A stretch of 64,000 nt of DNA from Hyphomicrobiales bacterium. GTDB taxonomy: Bacteria; Pseudomonadota; Alphaproteobacteria; Rhizobiales; Rhizobiaceae. The notes under the pieces were generated by a model that was given only the letters and a program-made list of their open reading frames with translations, was not told where the DNA came from and did not search any database. The first letter of the stretch is position 1. Each line of letters opens with the position of its first letter. Location of the stretch: positions 310,001 through 374,000 of the forward strand of contig UBNV01000010.1 of the NCBI GenBank assembly GCA_900466945.1, read 5' to 3'. Positions 8,701-16,871 of the stretch are shown here, one piece after another. A program made the translations under genes and the position numbers.

Positions 8701-9456
8701 TTTGCCTCGCTCTCCACCAGCCAGATTACCGCAATCAACACCCGCGCCTTTGCCGGTCTCGCTTCTGCCCAGATCGCCGCCCTGTCTTCCGAGCAGATCG
8801 GCTCTCTGACGACGGCCCTCTTGGCCTTGCTCTCAAGTGCTGCGGTCGCCGGCCTCACGACCGAAGACTTGGGCGCGCTGGAATCGAGCGACATCGCCGC
8901 CATCAGTTCGCGGGCGATCGTCGGCTTGTCGACGGCCAATATCGCCGCCCTCGGCAGCGCTCAGCTCGGCGGCCTGACGACATCGCAGATGAGTGCGCTG
9001 ACAACGTCTCAGGTCCGGGCATTGACGTCGGCCCAAGTCGCTGGCCTGACGAGCAGCCAGTTCTCGGCTTTGACATCGACGCAGATCCGCAGCCTGTCGA
9101 CCAGCAGTATCGTCGCTCTCAACACTGCTCAGATCGCAGCGCTTAGTTCGCTGGTCATCGGGTCGCTATCCACCGAGCAAGTGGTTTCCATGACCACGGG
9201 GCAGATCGGGGCTCTGACCGCAGCGCAGGTCGCCGCTCTCGGATCAGCCGCGATCCGCGCCTTGGAGGATGGTGACCTGCAGCTCTTCGCCACTGAAGAC
9301 ATAGCCGCCATTGCCACGTCCGCGATTGCCGGTTTCTCGACCCAGGATATCGATGATCTGAGCTCTGCGCAGCTCTTCGCGCTGACGACCCCGCAGGTCC
9401 AGGCCATGAACGACGTCCAGCTCGCGGCGGTTATCGCAGCTTATCAAGATATCTGA
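5794..9456 (+). CDS. Giant octapeptide-repeat protein of unknown function
   Basis: From ATG 5794, preceded by AGGGCGG, the product has 1220 residues. After a 7-residue start (MATIIPS) the rest divides into 152 consecutive octads of pattern L-[ST]-[ST]-x-Q-[IVL]-x-[AGS], for example LTSAQIAA. Only one octad is not eight residues long (LGSAP, residues 880-884). Longer units begin with variants such as LGTDDLAN and usually have an Arg-Ala/Ser-Leu/Ile triplet in the third octad. There is no Cys, no signal peptide, no membrane segment and no catalytic motif. The Ser/Thr-x-x-Gln start of each octad resembles a helix N-capping box, so a solenoid of short helices is possible; a beta-solenoid is not excluded. 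The gene is flanked by non-operonic neighbours with no secretion genes. I do not recognise a characterised homologue. Confidence 0.85.
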   Translation: MATIIPSMSITQIRTLATSTIAAFSSEDVNALSSAQIGAMSSKQISAFQTDDFDNLSSSQLRAVSAAAVRGLTMDQLAVIDSAKMIGLQSGQLGALSSAQIAALSPDQFDALSTSQLNALTSAALAGLGTEDMATLTSTELSVLSTRALAGLSPANFAALTSIQISGLTSAQIASLPTAVVAGLTTSQIDGLSALQVSGLTSRQISVLTTDKLASFGTDQIVGLRSSAIAALSSAQVAALSTQQIDVLTTGQLAALTSGAIKGLGTDDIDVLSADDVAAIATRSLAGLSVDVFASLGSAQLTGLTSAKIAALTTAQIASLTSDQVDGLASAQLAGLSSAQVNALNSGTLLSLSTLQISGLTTRVIAMLGSAKIAALDSAQVAALSTVQLAALSSSGVAGLGTDDLANFSSTELAALNSRALQALTTVQIASLLSAQLTALSSGQIASLTTAQVAALNSSQIDGLSTAQVAALGSAQIVALGNVNITTLSTEQIAALNSRAIGALTSAQLDAMTSDQIAALTSAQIAALSSSDVAALSASDLETFSTNEFAALTSAAIHGISTSVIGTLSTTLIAAMNTRAVAALASGQVVAMTSAQIASLSSAQIAALSSTSVAALGSDDLSTFDSADIAALQSRSLAGLTTGAFSSLTSSQLVALTSAQIAALSTAVIGSLQSIQLNALTTSQIATLSSSQIAALSSTALALLDTAQIRAISTRGIAALTSQQISALSTATFDALTSTQLGALSSSAIRALTTGAIGTLTPSEIATLPSGVIGALSSSGIAALTSDQISSLTAAQVAALTSGQIDVLTSAQIDALSTAAVAGLTSAQVRSLTPEQFGSLSSEQMQSLSTLALADLGSTLWSAVGSAEFAALSTSQLAALGSAPLASAQLDTLTSSELAVLSSRTIASIAPSAFATLDTTQLAGLTSGQASALTTAQIAALNSTQFDGLTSAAIGALSSAQLRALTSDTFASLSTSQITAINTRAFAGLASAQIAALSSEQIGSLTTALLALLSSAAVAGLTTEDLGALESSDIAAISSRAIVGLSTANIAALGSAQLGGLTTSQMSALTTSQVRALTSAQVAGLTSSQFSALTSTQIRSLSTSSIVALNTAQIAALSSLVIGSLSTEQVVSMTTGQIGALTAAQVAALGSAAIRALEDGDLQLFATEDIAAIATSAIAGFSTQDIDDLSSAQLFALTTPQVQAMNDVQLAAVIAAYQDI
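5815..9453 (+). repeat. 24-bp coding octad repeat with a 408-bp higher-order period
   Basis: The base unit is 24 bp (one octapeptide). Higher-order units start at 5935, 6175, 6583, 6991, 7399, 7639, 8047, 8446, 8854 and 9262. Spacing is 408 bp (17 octads) for most, 240 bp (10 octads) for the units at 5935 and 7399, and 399 bp for the unit at 8047, which lost nine bases. Codon use varies between copies while the protein pattern stays, so the duplications are old and selected at protein level. Confidence 0.85.
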
Positions 9457-9478
9457 TCGGACAGATCACGCATCGCCC

Positions 9479-9916
9479 TCAGGGCCTTCTGGGCCTTGGG
9501 AAGGGATCGATGATGATCTCCGGCTCGAATGACGGATTGCGGACGTCATCCGGCGGTGCAAAGCCTGTCTCCTCGAGCAGGAAGCGTCCGTCGACCCAGC
9601 CTGAGATGCGGGGGCGATCCACAGTCGCGATGCGGCACCAGTAGCCGCCACGGCTATCCTGGCAGGAGAGGCGCTCGATCGGTTGCCCCTCATCGAGCGC
9701 GTGGATGACGCGGAAATTCGGGCCTGCGCCGGAGTGGACCGCGAGGCGCTTGCCAGGCGGCAGGCCGCGGACATGCCAGAGATAGGTGTCCATCAGAGTG
9801 CTGTCATCGATGTCAGGGGCGGGGATGACCTTCGGCTCTTGAGCATGCGCCGCGAGGCTCGTACCTGCGATGCAGGCGAGGGCGGTCAGGATGATCATGG
9901 TGGCGCGGTGGTGCAT
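9479..9916 (-). CDS. Secreted SH3-domain protein
   Basis: The ATG at 9914-9916 follows AGGGAG and gives 145 residues. Residues 1-23 form a signal peptide ending AAHAQ, with likely cleavage after AHA. The mature part contains one bacterial SH3-like domain (GLPPGKRLAVHSGAGPNFRV to ISGWVDGRFL), typical of periplasmic peptidoglycan-binding or protein-interaction modules. Two cysteines (LSCQD and YWCRI) could form a disulfide. The tail is Pro/Arg-rich. No enzyme domain is attached. It ends 22 bp from the convergent octapeptide-repeat gene, with nothing to tie the two functionally. Confidence 0.75.
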   Translation of the reverse strand: MHHRATMIILTALACIAGTSLAAHAQEPKVIPAPDIDDSTLMDTYLWHVRGLPPGKRLAVHSGAGPNFRVIHALDEGQPIERLSCQDSRGGYWCRIATVDRPRISGWVDGRFLLEETGFAPPDDVRNPSFEPEIIIDPFPRPRRP

Positions 9917-10004
9917 GCGAGGCTCCCTGAAGTGCTTCGCATCATACCGGCGGCTGCGTGATGCCGCCACCGCTTTACTGCGTCAGGGTAAATGCCAGCA
10001 GCCA

Positions 10005-10040
10005 AAAGGGAAGGGGCCACCGAGGTGACCCCTTCCCCTT
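10005..10040 (-). terminator. Rho-independent terminator of the ydc/pat operon
   Basis: On the minus strand a long G/C-rich stem (about 15 pairs, AAGGGGAAGGGG against CCCCTTCCCTT) around a TCGG-like loop is followed by TTTT. It lies about 25 bp past the aldehyde dehydrogenase stop. Confidence 0.75.
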
Positions 10041-10064
10041 ATCGCCCGCAGGCCCCCGCGAAGT

Positions 10065-11489
10065 TTAGTGCGCGATCATCACGTGGCGGACCGTCGTGTA
10101 GTCCTCCAGCGCATACATAGACATGTCCTTGCCATAGCCCGACTGTTTCATGCCGCCATGGGGCATTTCGTTGCAGAGCATGAAGTGGGTGTTGATCCAG
10201 GTGCAGCCGTAACGCAGCTTGGCGGCGCTCTGCATGGCGCGGGAGATGTCCTTGGTCCAGACGGAGGAGGCAAGGCCGTAGTCGCTGTCATTGGCCCAGG
10301 CGACGGCCTGTTCAGCTTCGGTGAAGCGGGTAACGGAAACGACCGGACCGAAGACTTCGCGGCGGACGATCTCGTCGTCTTGCGTCGCGCCGGCGATGAC
10401 GGTCGGGGTGTAGAAGAAGCCCTTGTCGGAGCCGAGCTTGCCGCCGGTGACGACTTCCATGTGCTTGTGTTCAGCCGCCCGCGTGACGAAGCTTTCGACC
10501 CGGTCGCGCTGGCGCTTGGAGATCAGCGGGCCGATTTCGTTTTCGGCGTCGTCAGCCTGGTTGAACTTGATCGTGGAGACGGCTGCGGCCAGATCGGCGA
10601 CGAAGCGGTCGTAGATCTTGTCGCTCGCATAGATGCGGCAGGCGGCGGTGCAGTCCTGGCCGGCGTTGTAGTAGCCGAAGGTTCGTATGGCGGCGACGGC
10701 GGCGTCGATATCGGCGTCATCGTGGATGATGACCGGGGCCTTGCCACCGAGTTCCAGGTGCGTGCGCTTCACGGTTTTGGCGGCTGCCGTCATGATCTTC
10801 TTGCCGGTGGCGATGTCGCCGGTGATCGAGAGCATCTGGATTTTCGGATTGTTGATCAGCGCGTTGCCGACGCTTTCGCCGCGGCCGAGCACCACGTTCA
10901 CCACGCCCTCGGGAAGGATGTCGGCCATGACCTTGGCGAGCTTCAGCGCCGTCAGCGGCGTCTGCTCGGAGGGCTTGAAGACCACGGTGTTGCCGCCGGC
11001 GAGCGCTGGTGCAAGCTTCCAGGCCATCATCATCAGCGGGTAGTTCCAGGGCGCGATCGAGCCGATGACGCCGACGGCATCGCGGCGGATCATCGAGGTG
11101 AAGCCCGGGAGGTATTCGCCGGAGACCGGTGCCTGCAGCGTGCGGATCGCGCCGGCGAAGAAGCGGTAGCAGTCGACGATCGCCGGGATTTCATCGTTGA
11201 GGACGGCGTTGATCGGCTTGCCGCAGTTGAGGCTTTCAAGGGCGGCGAAAGCGGCTGCGTCCTTTTCGATCGCGTCGGCGATCGCGAGAAGGTAGCCGGC
11301 GCGCTGGCCGGGTGTGGTCTGCGACCAGGAGACGAATGCGCCTTCGGCAGCGTCGACGGCGGCTTCGACCTGGGCGAGCGAGGCTTCCGGGAGATCGACG
11401 ATGAGTTCGCCGGTCTTGGGGTTCAGGATCTTTTCGTCCGTCTCTGTGCCGGCTTCGAACTTGGCGCCGATCAGCATCTGGGTGTCCAT
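10065..11489 (-). CDS. patD: Gamma-aminobutyraldehyde dehydrogenase
   Basis: ATG 11487-11489 follows GGGAGAAC; the protein has 474 residues, the same length as E. coli PatD (YdcW). It has the aldehyde dehydrogenase signatures: NAD-binding region, general-base Glu in LELGGKAP and nucleophilic Cys in GQDCTAAC. The expected reaction is NAD-dependent oxidation of 4-aminobutanal (from putrescine) to GABA. It is the last gene of an operon whose order (binding protein, ATPase, two permeases, dehydrogenase) equals ydcSTUV-patD. The specific substrate is inferred from that context; a betaine-aldehyde or other omega-aminoaldehyde role is possible. Confidence 0.9.
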   Translation of the reverse strand: MDTQMLIGAKFEAGTETDEKILNPKTGELIVDLPEASLAQVEAAVDAAEGAFVSWSQTTPGQRAGYLLAIADAIEKDAAAFAALESLNCGKPINAVLNDEIPAIVDCYRFFAGAIRTLQAPVSGEYLPGFTSMIRRDAVGVIGSIAPWNYPLMMMAWKLAPALAGGNTVVFKPSEQTPLTALKLAKVMADILPEGVVNVVLGRGESVGNALINNPKIQMLSITGDIATGKKIMTAAAKTVKRTHLELGGKAPVIIHDDADIDAAVAAIRTFGYYNAGQDCTAACRIYASDKIYDRFVADLAAAVSTIKFNQADDAENEIGPLISKRQRDRVESFVTRAAEHKHMEVVTGGKLGSDKGFFYTPTVIAGATQDDEIVRREVFGPVVSVTRFTEAEQAVAWANDSDYGLASSVWTKDISRAMQSAAKLRYGCTWINTHFMLCNEMPHGGMKQSGYGKDMSMYALEDYTTVRHVMIAH

Positions 11490-11555
11490 GTCGTTCTCCC
11501 TTTTATCAGACTTCAATTGCGACAACGCCCCTGAAGACGAGGCGTCGCCGGTGGT

Positions 11556-12371
11556 TCATTTGCCGCTGCCTGCGATCTGGTCGGTGTCGCGGGTCAGATA
11601 GTAGGCCGCCAGGATCGGCAGGAAAGTGACGATGACCACGACCATGGCGACGACGTTGGTGACCGGGCGCTGGCGTGGGCGGATCAATTCTTCGAGCATC
11701 CAGATCGGCAGTGTTGACTGCTGGCCGGCTGTGAAGGTGGTGACGATGACCTCGTCGAATGAGAGCGCGAAGGCGAGCATGCCGCCGGCCAGAAGCGCTG
11801 TCGCAATGTTCGGCAGGATCACATGGCGGAAGGTCTGGAAGCCGTCTGCGCCGAGATCCATCGAGGCCTCGATCAAGGTGCCGGAGGTGCGGCGGAAGCG
11901 GGCGACGGCGTTGTTATAGACAACGACCACGCAGAAGGTCGCGTGGCCGAGGATGATCGTCCAGAAGGAGAAGGGGATGTCCGCCAGCGAAAAGGCCGAG
12001 CGCAGCGCAATGCCGGTGATGATGCCGGGCAGTGCAATCGGCAGGATCACGAGCAGCGAGATCACCTCCCTGCCGAAGAACTTGGTCCGGGCAACGGCGG
12101 CGGCGGCAAGTGTGCCGAGCACCAGCGCAATCACGGTTGCGATGCTCGCAACCTTGACCGAGAGCCAGAGCGCTTCCCAGATGTCAGGGCGGTTCCAGGC
12201 GACTGCAAACCACTTGATGGTGAAGCCCGGCGGCGGCCACTGGAAGCTCTTTTCCTCCGTGGTGAAGGCATAGACGAAGATCAGGAGGATCGGCAGATGC
12301 AGGAAGGCGAGGCCGGCGCCGGCGGCGATCTTCAAGGACAGGCCTGATGTCTGGGAGCGGTCAGAGCGCAT
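11556..12371 (-). CDS. ydcV: Polyamine-type ABC transporter permease (YdcV-like)
   Basis: This 271-residue inner-membrane protein has six predicted hydrophobic segments and the EAA loop typical of importer permeases ([22 protein letters not shown]), which docks onto the ATPase. Size and position match YdcV/PotC. It overlaps the upstream permease by 11 bp, showing translational coupling. A 66-bp gap separates it from patD. With its partner it should form the channel for putrescine or spermidine-like solutes. Confidence 0.9.
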   Translation of the reverse strand: MRSDRSQTSGLSLKIAAGAGLAFLHLPILLIFVYAFTTEEKSFQWPPPGFTIKWFAVAWNRPDIWEALWLSVKVASIATVIALVLGTLAAAAVARTKFFGREVISLLVILPIALPGIITGIALRSAFSLADIPFSFWTIILGHATFCVVVVYNNAVARFRRTSGTLIEASMDLGADGFQTFRHVILPNIATALLAGGMLAFALSFDEVIVTTFTAGQQSTLPIWMLEELIRPRQRPVTNVVAMVVVIVTFLPILAAYYLTRDTDQIAGSGK

Positions 12372-13311
12372 CGAAGGCCCCCATGCGTTTGGCGATGGTC
12401 AGATAAATGCCCATGATGACGATCGGCACGACCGAGAAGGCGGCAGCAAGCGGGATGTTGCCGGCGGTGCCCTGCTGGGCATAGACGGCCTGGCCGATGA
12501 AGAGGCGCGAGGTGCCGACGATCTGCGGGATGATGTAATCGCCCATGGTCAGCGAGAAGGTGAAGATCGAGCCGGCGACAATGCCAGGGAGTGCCAGCGG
12601 AAAGAGCACATGGCGGAACGTCTGGCGAGAATCGGCGCCGAGATCGCCCGAGGCTTCGATCAGGTTGCCTGGCACGCGCTCCAGGGCTGCCTGGGTCGGC
12701 AGGATCATGAAGGGCAGCCAGACATAGACGAAGACGATGAAGGTGCCGAGATAGCTGATCGACAGCGAATTGCCGCCGATGACGGGTATGGCGAGCAGTC
12801 CATCGAGCACCCAGGTCAGATGCAGCTTGGCGAAGATCCAGGTGAGGATGCCTTCCTTGGCGAGGATCAGTTTCCAGGCATAGACCTTGACGAGATAGCT
12901 CGACCAGAGCGGCAGCATGATGCCGAGATAGAAGACGGCCTTCCAGCGGCCCTTGGCATAACGCGCGGCGTAGTAGGCAATCGGGAAGGCGATGACGGCG
13001 GCGGCGAGGGTGACTGCAGCCGACATCAGCAGCGTGCGCAGGATGATGTCGAAATTGGCCGGGCGCAGAAGTTCGCCATAGGTCGCGAGCGTGAACTCGT
13101 AGTTGATCAGGCCGGAGAATTCGTCGATCGAGAAGAAGCTCTGCAGAAGCAACGCTACCAGCGAGCCGACATAGATGATGCCGAGCCAGAGCAGGGGCGG
13201 CACCAGCATCAGAACCAGCAGCAGGTTGGGCCTCCGCCAGAACAGATCCGAGAGCCGCCCCATCAGGCCCTGACGGCCAGGGGTGATGGCAGATGCGGAG
13301 GTCGCGGTCAT
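12361..13311 (-). CDS. ydcU: Polyamine-type ABC transporter permease (YdcU-like)
   Basis: The 316-residue product has an extended cytoplasmic N-terminus (about 30 residues) followed by six transmembrane segments. The EAA loop is visible as [20 protein letters not shown]. It resembles YdcU/PotB in length and order. Its ATG overlaps the ATPase stop (ATGA, 13308-13311), and it overlaps the next permease at its 3' end. It forms the other half of the membrane channel. Confidence 0.9.
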   Translation of the reverse strand: MTATSASAITPGRQGLMGRLSDLFWRRPNLLLVLMLVPPLLWLGIIYVGSLVALLLQSFFSIDEFSGLINYEFTLATYGELLRPANFDIILRTLLMSAAVTLAAAVIAFPIAYYAARYAKGRWKAVFYLGIMLPLWSSYLVKVYAWKLILAKEGILTWIFAKLHLTWVLDGLLAIPVIGGNSLSISYLGTFIVFVYVWLPFMILPTQAALERVPGNLIEASGDLGADSRQTFRHVLFPLALPGIVAGSIFTFSLTMGDYIIPQIVGTSRLFIGQAVYAQQGTAGNIPLAAAFSVVPIVIMGIYLTIAKRMGAFDAL

Positions 13312-14297
13312 GCGCCGGCCTCCATGTAATGCGGGTCGGAAGCCGACCAGGTGATGCGGATGCTTTCGCCGGCCTGCGGTGCGGTCTGGCCGGCTGGCAG
13401 CGAGAGCGTGAGAGCGGTCACTGCCGTTTCGACGAAGAGCTTGGTCGAGGCGCCGAGGAAGCTGGTCGAGCGCACGGTCGCCTCGACACCGCCTTCCAAG
13501 ACGATGCGGATCGCTTCGGGGCGCAGGCTCGTCCAGCGGGCTTCTCCGCCCAGCGCCTTCATGGCTTCGGGTGCAATCACATTCGAGGAGCCGACGAAAT
13601 CGGCGACGAAGCGGGTGCGCGGGCGGTTGTAGATCTCGTGCGGTGTGCCCGCCTGGACAATCTTGCCGTCGTTGAAGACGGCGACGCGATCGGCCATGGA
13701 GAGTGCTTCGCCCTGGTCATGGGTGACGAAGACGAAGGTGATGCCGAGCGAGCGCTGCAGGCTTTTCAGCTCCTCCTGCATCTGTTCGCGCAGCTTGAGA
13801 TCCAGCGCGCCGAGAGGCTCGTCGAGAAGAAGGACTTTGGGCTTGTTGACCAGGGCACGGGCGAGCGCCACGCGCTGCCGCTGGCCGCCGGAGAGTTGGC
13901 CTGGCTTGCGGGCGCCGTAGCCGGGGAGCTTGACCATTTCCAGCGCCTTCTCGGCCTCGCGGTGGCGCTCGGCTTTGGCCACCCCCTTGACCATCAGGCC
14001 ATAGGAGACATTGTCGAGAATGTTCAAGTGCGGGAAGAGGGCATAGTCCTGGAAGACCGTGTTGACGTTGCGGCGATAGGGCGGCACGCCTTCAGCGGTC
14101 TCACCGAAGATCTCGATATGGCCCGCGGTCGGCTGTTCGAAGCCGGCAATCAGACGCAGGCAGGTCGTCTTGCCGGAGCCGGATGGGCCGAGCATGGCGA
14201 AGAACTCGCCTGGCTCGACGGTCAGGTCGACGGCATCGACGGCTTTGACGCTGCCGAAATGGCGCGAGACCTTCGAGAAGGAGACGGCTGCGGACAT
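13308..14297 (-). CDS. ydcT: Polyamine-type ABC transporter ATP-binding protein (YdcT-like)
   Basis: ATG 14295-14297 lies after a GGAG and gives 329 residues. The nucleotide-binding domain shows Walker A GPSGSGKT, signature LSGGQRQR, Walker B VLLLDEPLGALD and switch His in VFVTHDQ. A C-terminal TOBE-like beta domain (about residues 245-329) is characteristic of PotA-type importer ATPases. An upstream in-frame extension through the repeat element is not thought to be translated. It energises the two following permeases. Confidence 0.92.
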   Translation of the reverse strand: MSAAVSFSKVSRHFGSVKAVDAVDLTVEPGEFFAMLGPSGSGKTTCLRLIAGFEQPTAGHIEIFGETAEGVPPYRRNVNTVFQDYALFPHLNILDNVSYGLMVKGVAKAERHREAEKALEMVKLPGYGARKPGQLSGGQRQRVALARALVNKPKVLLLDEPLGALDLKLREQMQEELKSLQRSLGITFVFVTHDQGEALSMADRVAVFNDGKIVQAGTPHEIYNRPRTRFVADFVGSSNVIAPEAMKALGGEARWTSLRPEAIRIVLEGGVEATVRSTSFLGASTKLFVETAVTALTLSLPAGQTAPQAGESIRITWSASDPHYMEAGA

Positions 14298-14335
14298 GGT
14301 GGCTCCAGAGGTATGTGAAATGTGCCGCCGACAGG

Positions 14336-14488
14336 CGGCCTTTTCTCCCCAGCGGAGAGAAGTGCCGAGCACAGCGAGGCGATGAGGGGGGCGAAGGCCA
14401 CGATGCCCCACGAGAGGCTAGAGGCTTCGCTTCCCCTTCATCCGGTCCTGCGGACCATCTTCTCCCCGTTGGGGGAGAAGATGAAGTG
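14336..14488. repeat. Palindromic intergenic mosaic element (RIME-like), copy 1
   Basis: Between ydcS and ydcT lie two hairpin blocks: TTCTCCCCAGCGGAGAGAAG near 14341 and a perfect TTCTCCCC/GGGGGAGAA stem near 14460-14480 joined by a conserved GAAG-rich spacer. It resembles the copies near 24.7, 35.8 and 44.2 kb. It could end or protect mRNA so that the binding protein is made in excess of the other subunits. Confidence 0.6.
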
Positions 14489-14489
14489 A

Positions 14490-15644
14490 TCAGCGTCCGC
14501 CGATGACGCCGATGTAGTCGGAAACCCAGCGGTGGTAGGGGACGCATTCGCCCGTGCTGCACTTCGAGACCGGGGTCTTCCAGAACTTGATCTGTTCGAA
14601 GTTCTCGAAGCCGTTGTTCTTGCAGCCTTCGTCGGTCAGGAGCGCATTGCCCTTGCAGGCGGCGGGAACGGACGGGACCGTGCCGAACCAGGCGGAGACG
14701 TCACCCTGGACCTTGGGCGAGAGCGAATGCTCCATCCACATATAGGCGCAGTTCGGATGTTCGCTCTCGGCATGGAGCATCGTCGTGTCTGCCCAGCCGG
14801 TGACGCCTTCCTTCGGGAAGACTGAGGCGATCGGCTGGTCGGCCTTCAGGAGGTTGACCTGGAAGGGCCAGGAGCCGGAGGCGACCACGCCTTCGTTCTT
14901 GAAGTCGTCGATCTGGATGAAGGCATCATGCCAATAGCGGCTGACGAGCTGGCGCTGGCCGCGTAGCAGCTCAAGCGCTGCCTTGTACTGATCTTCGTTC
15001 AGCTCGTAGGGGTCCTTGATGCCGAGTTCCGGCTTGTGGAACATCAGGTAATTGGCGGCGTCGGCGACATGGATCGGGCCGTCATAGGCCTGGACGCGGC
15101 CTTTGTTGGACTTGCCGTCGGCAAGCGTCATCTCTTCGAACACGACGTTCCAGCTGTCGGGGGCTTTGTCGCCAAAGGCCTTGGTGTTGTACATCAGCAC
15201 GTTCGGGCCCCAGACGTAAGGCGTGCCATAGTGGACGCCGTCCTTGGTGTGCCAGGGGGCGTTCTGCAGGCGCTCGTCGATGGTGCTCCAGGAGGGGATA
15301 AGGGCCGTGTTGATCGGCTGGACGCGCTTGCCGGCAACGAGGCGCAGCGACGCGTCGCCCGAGGCGGTGACGAGGTCGAAGCCACCTTCGTTCATCAGGG
15401 CGACCATTTCATCCGAGGTGGCGGCTGTTTTCACCGAGACCATGCAGCCGGTCTTCTTCTCGAATTCGGTGACCCAGTCGAAATTCTTGTCGGTTTCGCC
15501 GCGTTCAATATAGCCGGCCCAGGCGACGATGGAGAGTGCGCCTTCGCCGGCTCCGAGTGCCTGCAACGGCTCCTGGGCGACAGCGGCGGTGGTCATGCTC
15601 AATATAGAGGCGAGGACAGTGCAAGACTTCAGAAGAGATTTCAT
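14490..15644 (-). CDS. ydcS: Polyamine-type ABC transporter substrate-binding protein (YdcS-like)
   Basis: The 384-residue product begins with a signal peptide (residues 1-23, cleavage near AVAQ) and continues as a class-D type periplasmic binding protein (LSIVAWAGYIERGET, DLVTASGDASLRLVAG, VWGPNVLMYNTK). Length and operon place match E. coli YdcS. It should capture putrescine, spermidine or a related amine in the periplasm. A GGGAGACC ribosome site precedes the ATG. It is the first gene of the operon; the promoter should lie in the 134 bp between it and the LysR gene. Confidence 0.9.
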   Translation of the reverse strand: MKSLLKSCTVLASILSMTTAAVAQEPLQALGAGEGALSIVAWAGYIERGETDKNFDWVTEFEKKTGCMVSVKTAATSDEMVALMNEGGFDLVTASGDASLRLVAGKRVQPINTALIPSWSTIDERLQNAPWHTKDGVHYGTPYVWGPNVLMYNTKAFGDKAPDSWNVVFEEMTLADGKSNKGRVQAYDGPIHVADAANYLMFHKPELGIKDPYELNEDQYKAALELLRGQRQLVSRYWHDAFIQIDDFKNEGVVASGSWPFQVNLLKADQPIASVFPKEGVTGWADTTMLHAESEHPNCAYMWMEHSLSPKVQGDVSAWFGTVPSVPAACKGNALLTDEGCKNNGFENFEQIKFWKTPVSKCSTGECVPYHRWVSDYIGVIGGR

Positions 15645-15778
15645 CGCGAGGTCTCCCGGTTGTGAGGGTCTCTTTGCGTGACCCTTATTGTTCCCGTGAG
15701 AAAGTTGCCGCGAATTTACCGCATTCGCAAATTCATTCGCCAGAATGCCGGTATCGGTTTTCCCGATGGCAAAGTGGT

Positions 15779-16687
15779 CTATCGAATGCGCCCACTGCGG
15801 CTCGCCTCTGCAATCCCCACAAAATCCCGCGCCGCTTGCGGCAGGCTCGAGCCCTTGCGCCAGACCATGCCGACCTGCACCACCGGCAGGGCACCTGACA
15901 CATCGCGGCTTTCGATACGGTCGCCTTCCAGCGACCAGGGGCGGTAGACGAGATCGGGCAGGAGCGCCACGCCCGCACCGGTCGCGACCAGGCTGCGGAC
16001 GGCCTCCACCGAGCGGGTGCGGAAGGCGACATGGGGGCGGGCGCCGAGGGCCGACAAGAGCTTGCCGGTGTTCTCCTCGATTTCGTCCACCGTCAGCATG
16101 ATCAGCGGTTCTTTGGTGATATCGGCAATCGAGATGATGTCCGCCGAAACCAGCGGATGGCCGATCGGGAGCCAGAGGCGATAGGGTGAGGTTTCCAGGA
16201 TCTCGGCCTGTAGCGCCATCCGGTCGCGCAGGTTGGAGATGACCATGACGGCCACGTCCAGTTCGCCGCCGATCAGCAGGTGTTCGAGATAGGAGCCGTT
16301 GTCCTCGATCGCCGAGACCTCGACGCCCGGGCAGGCCCTGCGATAGCGGGCCAGCAGGTCCGACAGCACGTAGCCGGCGACGAGCGAGGTGACACCGATG
16401 TTGAGCGTGCCGCCGGTGCTGTTCTGGGTTTCGGTAAAGACGTTGCGGGCGTCCGAGACGTCGGCCAGGATCTTCGTCGCGTGGCGGAGGAACTGGTGTC
16501 CGTTATAGGTGATGGTCAGGCCGCGCGGGTGGCGCTCGAAAAGTTCGACGCCGAGATCACCCTCGAGTTCCTTGATCGCTTCGGTCACCGAGGACTGGGA
16601 AATCGAGAGGTTCTGGGCGGCGCGCGTGACCGAACCCTGTTCGGCGACGGCGACGAAATACTGCAACTGGCGGAGGGTGAAGGCCAT
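15779..16687 (-). CDS. LysR-family transcriptional regulator
   Basis: This 302-residue protein has the N-terminal LysR winged HTH ([28 protein letters not shown] at residues 3-30, within the family's usual start) and a two-lobe effector domain. ATG 16685-16687 is preferred over one five codons upstream because it matches the family's normal N-terminus. It lies upstream of, and in the same direction as, the ydc-pat operon, which is atypical for LysR genes; control of that operon is plausible but not shown. The effector is unknown. Confidence 0.88.
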   Translation of the reverse strand: MAFTLRQLQYFVAVAEQGSVTRAAQNLSISQSSVTEAIKELEGDLGVELFERHPRGLTITYNGHQFLRHATKILADVSDARNVFTETQNSTGGTLNIGVTSLVAGYVLSDLLARYRRACPGVEVSAIEDNGSYLEHLLIGGELDVAVMVISNLRDRMALQAEILETSPYRLWLPIGHPLVSADIISIADITKEPLIMLTVDEIEENTGKLLSALGARPHVAFRTRSVEAVRSLVATGAGVALLPDLVYRPWSLEGDRIESRDVSGALPVVQVGMVWRKGSSLPQAARDFVGIAEASRSGRIR

Positions 16688-16871
16688 GGCTCTTTCAAGC
16701 ATGGCGCCCGCCGTGAGGCAAGGCGGTCGTCATGAAAGGCGAGGGGTTGTCAGGTTGCAGGGCAGGTTTGCAAAACTGCACTGGTCAAGACCCGCTCAGG
16801 GTGTAGGATTGTTATGCCCGCACCGTTGGTTCGTCCACGGATCCCTCCTCGTGCAAAGCTCCCATTGCCCC

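Noticed and set aside
5815-9453. CRISPR-like periodicity of 24 bp
   Set aside because: There are no spacers; the repeats are contiguous, diverged in DNA and constant in protein, so the periodicity is coding.
5815-9453. TAL-effector-like DNA-binding repeat
   Set aside because: LTPEQ-type starts occur, but the unit is 8 residues and not 33-35, and no repeat-variable pair, nuclear signal or activation domain is present.
10068-11534. 488-codon plus-strand frame opposite patD
   Set aside because: The protein would be low-complexity Gly/Asp/Val/Ala, a typical antisense product of an aldehyde dehydrogenase gene.
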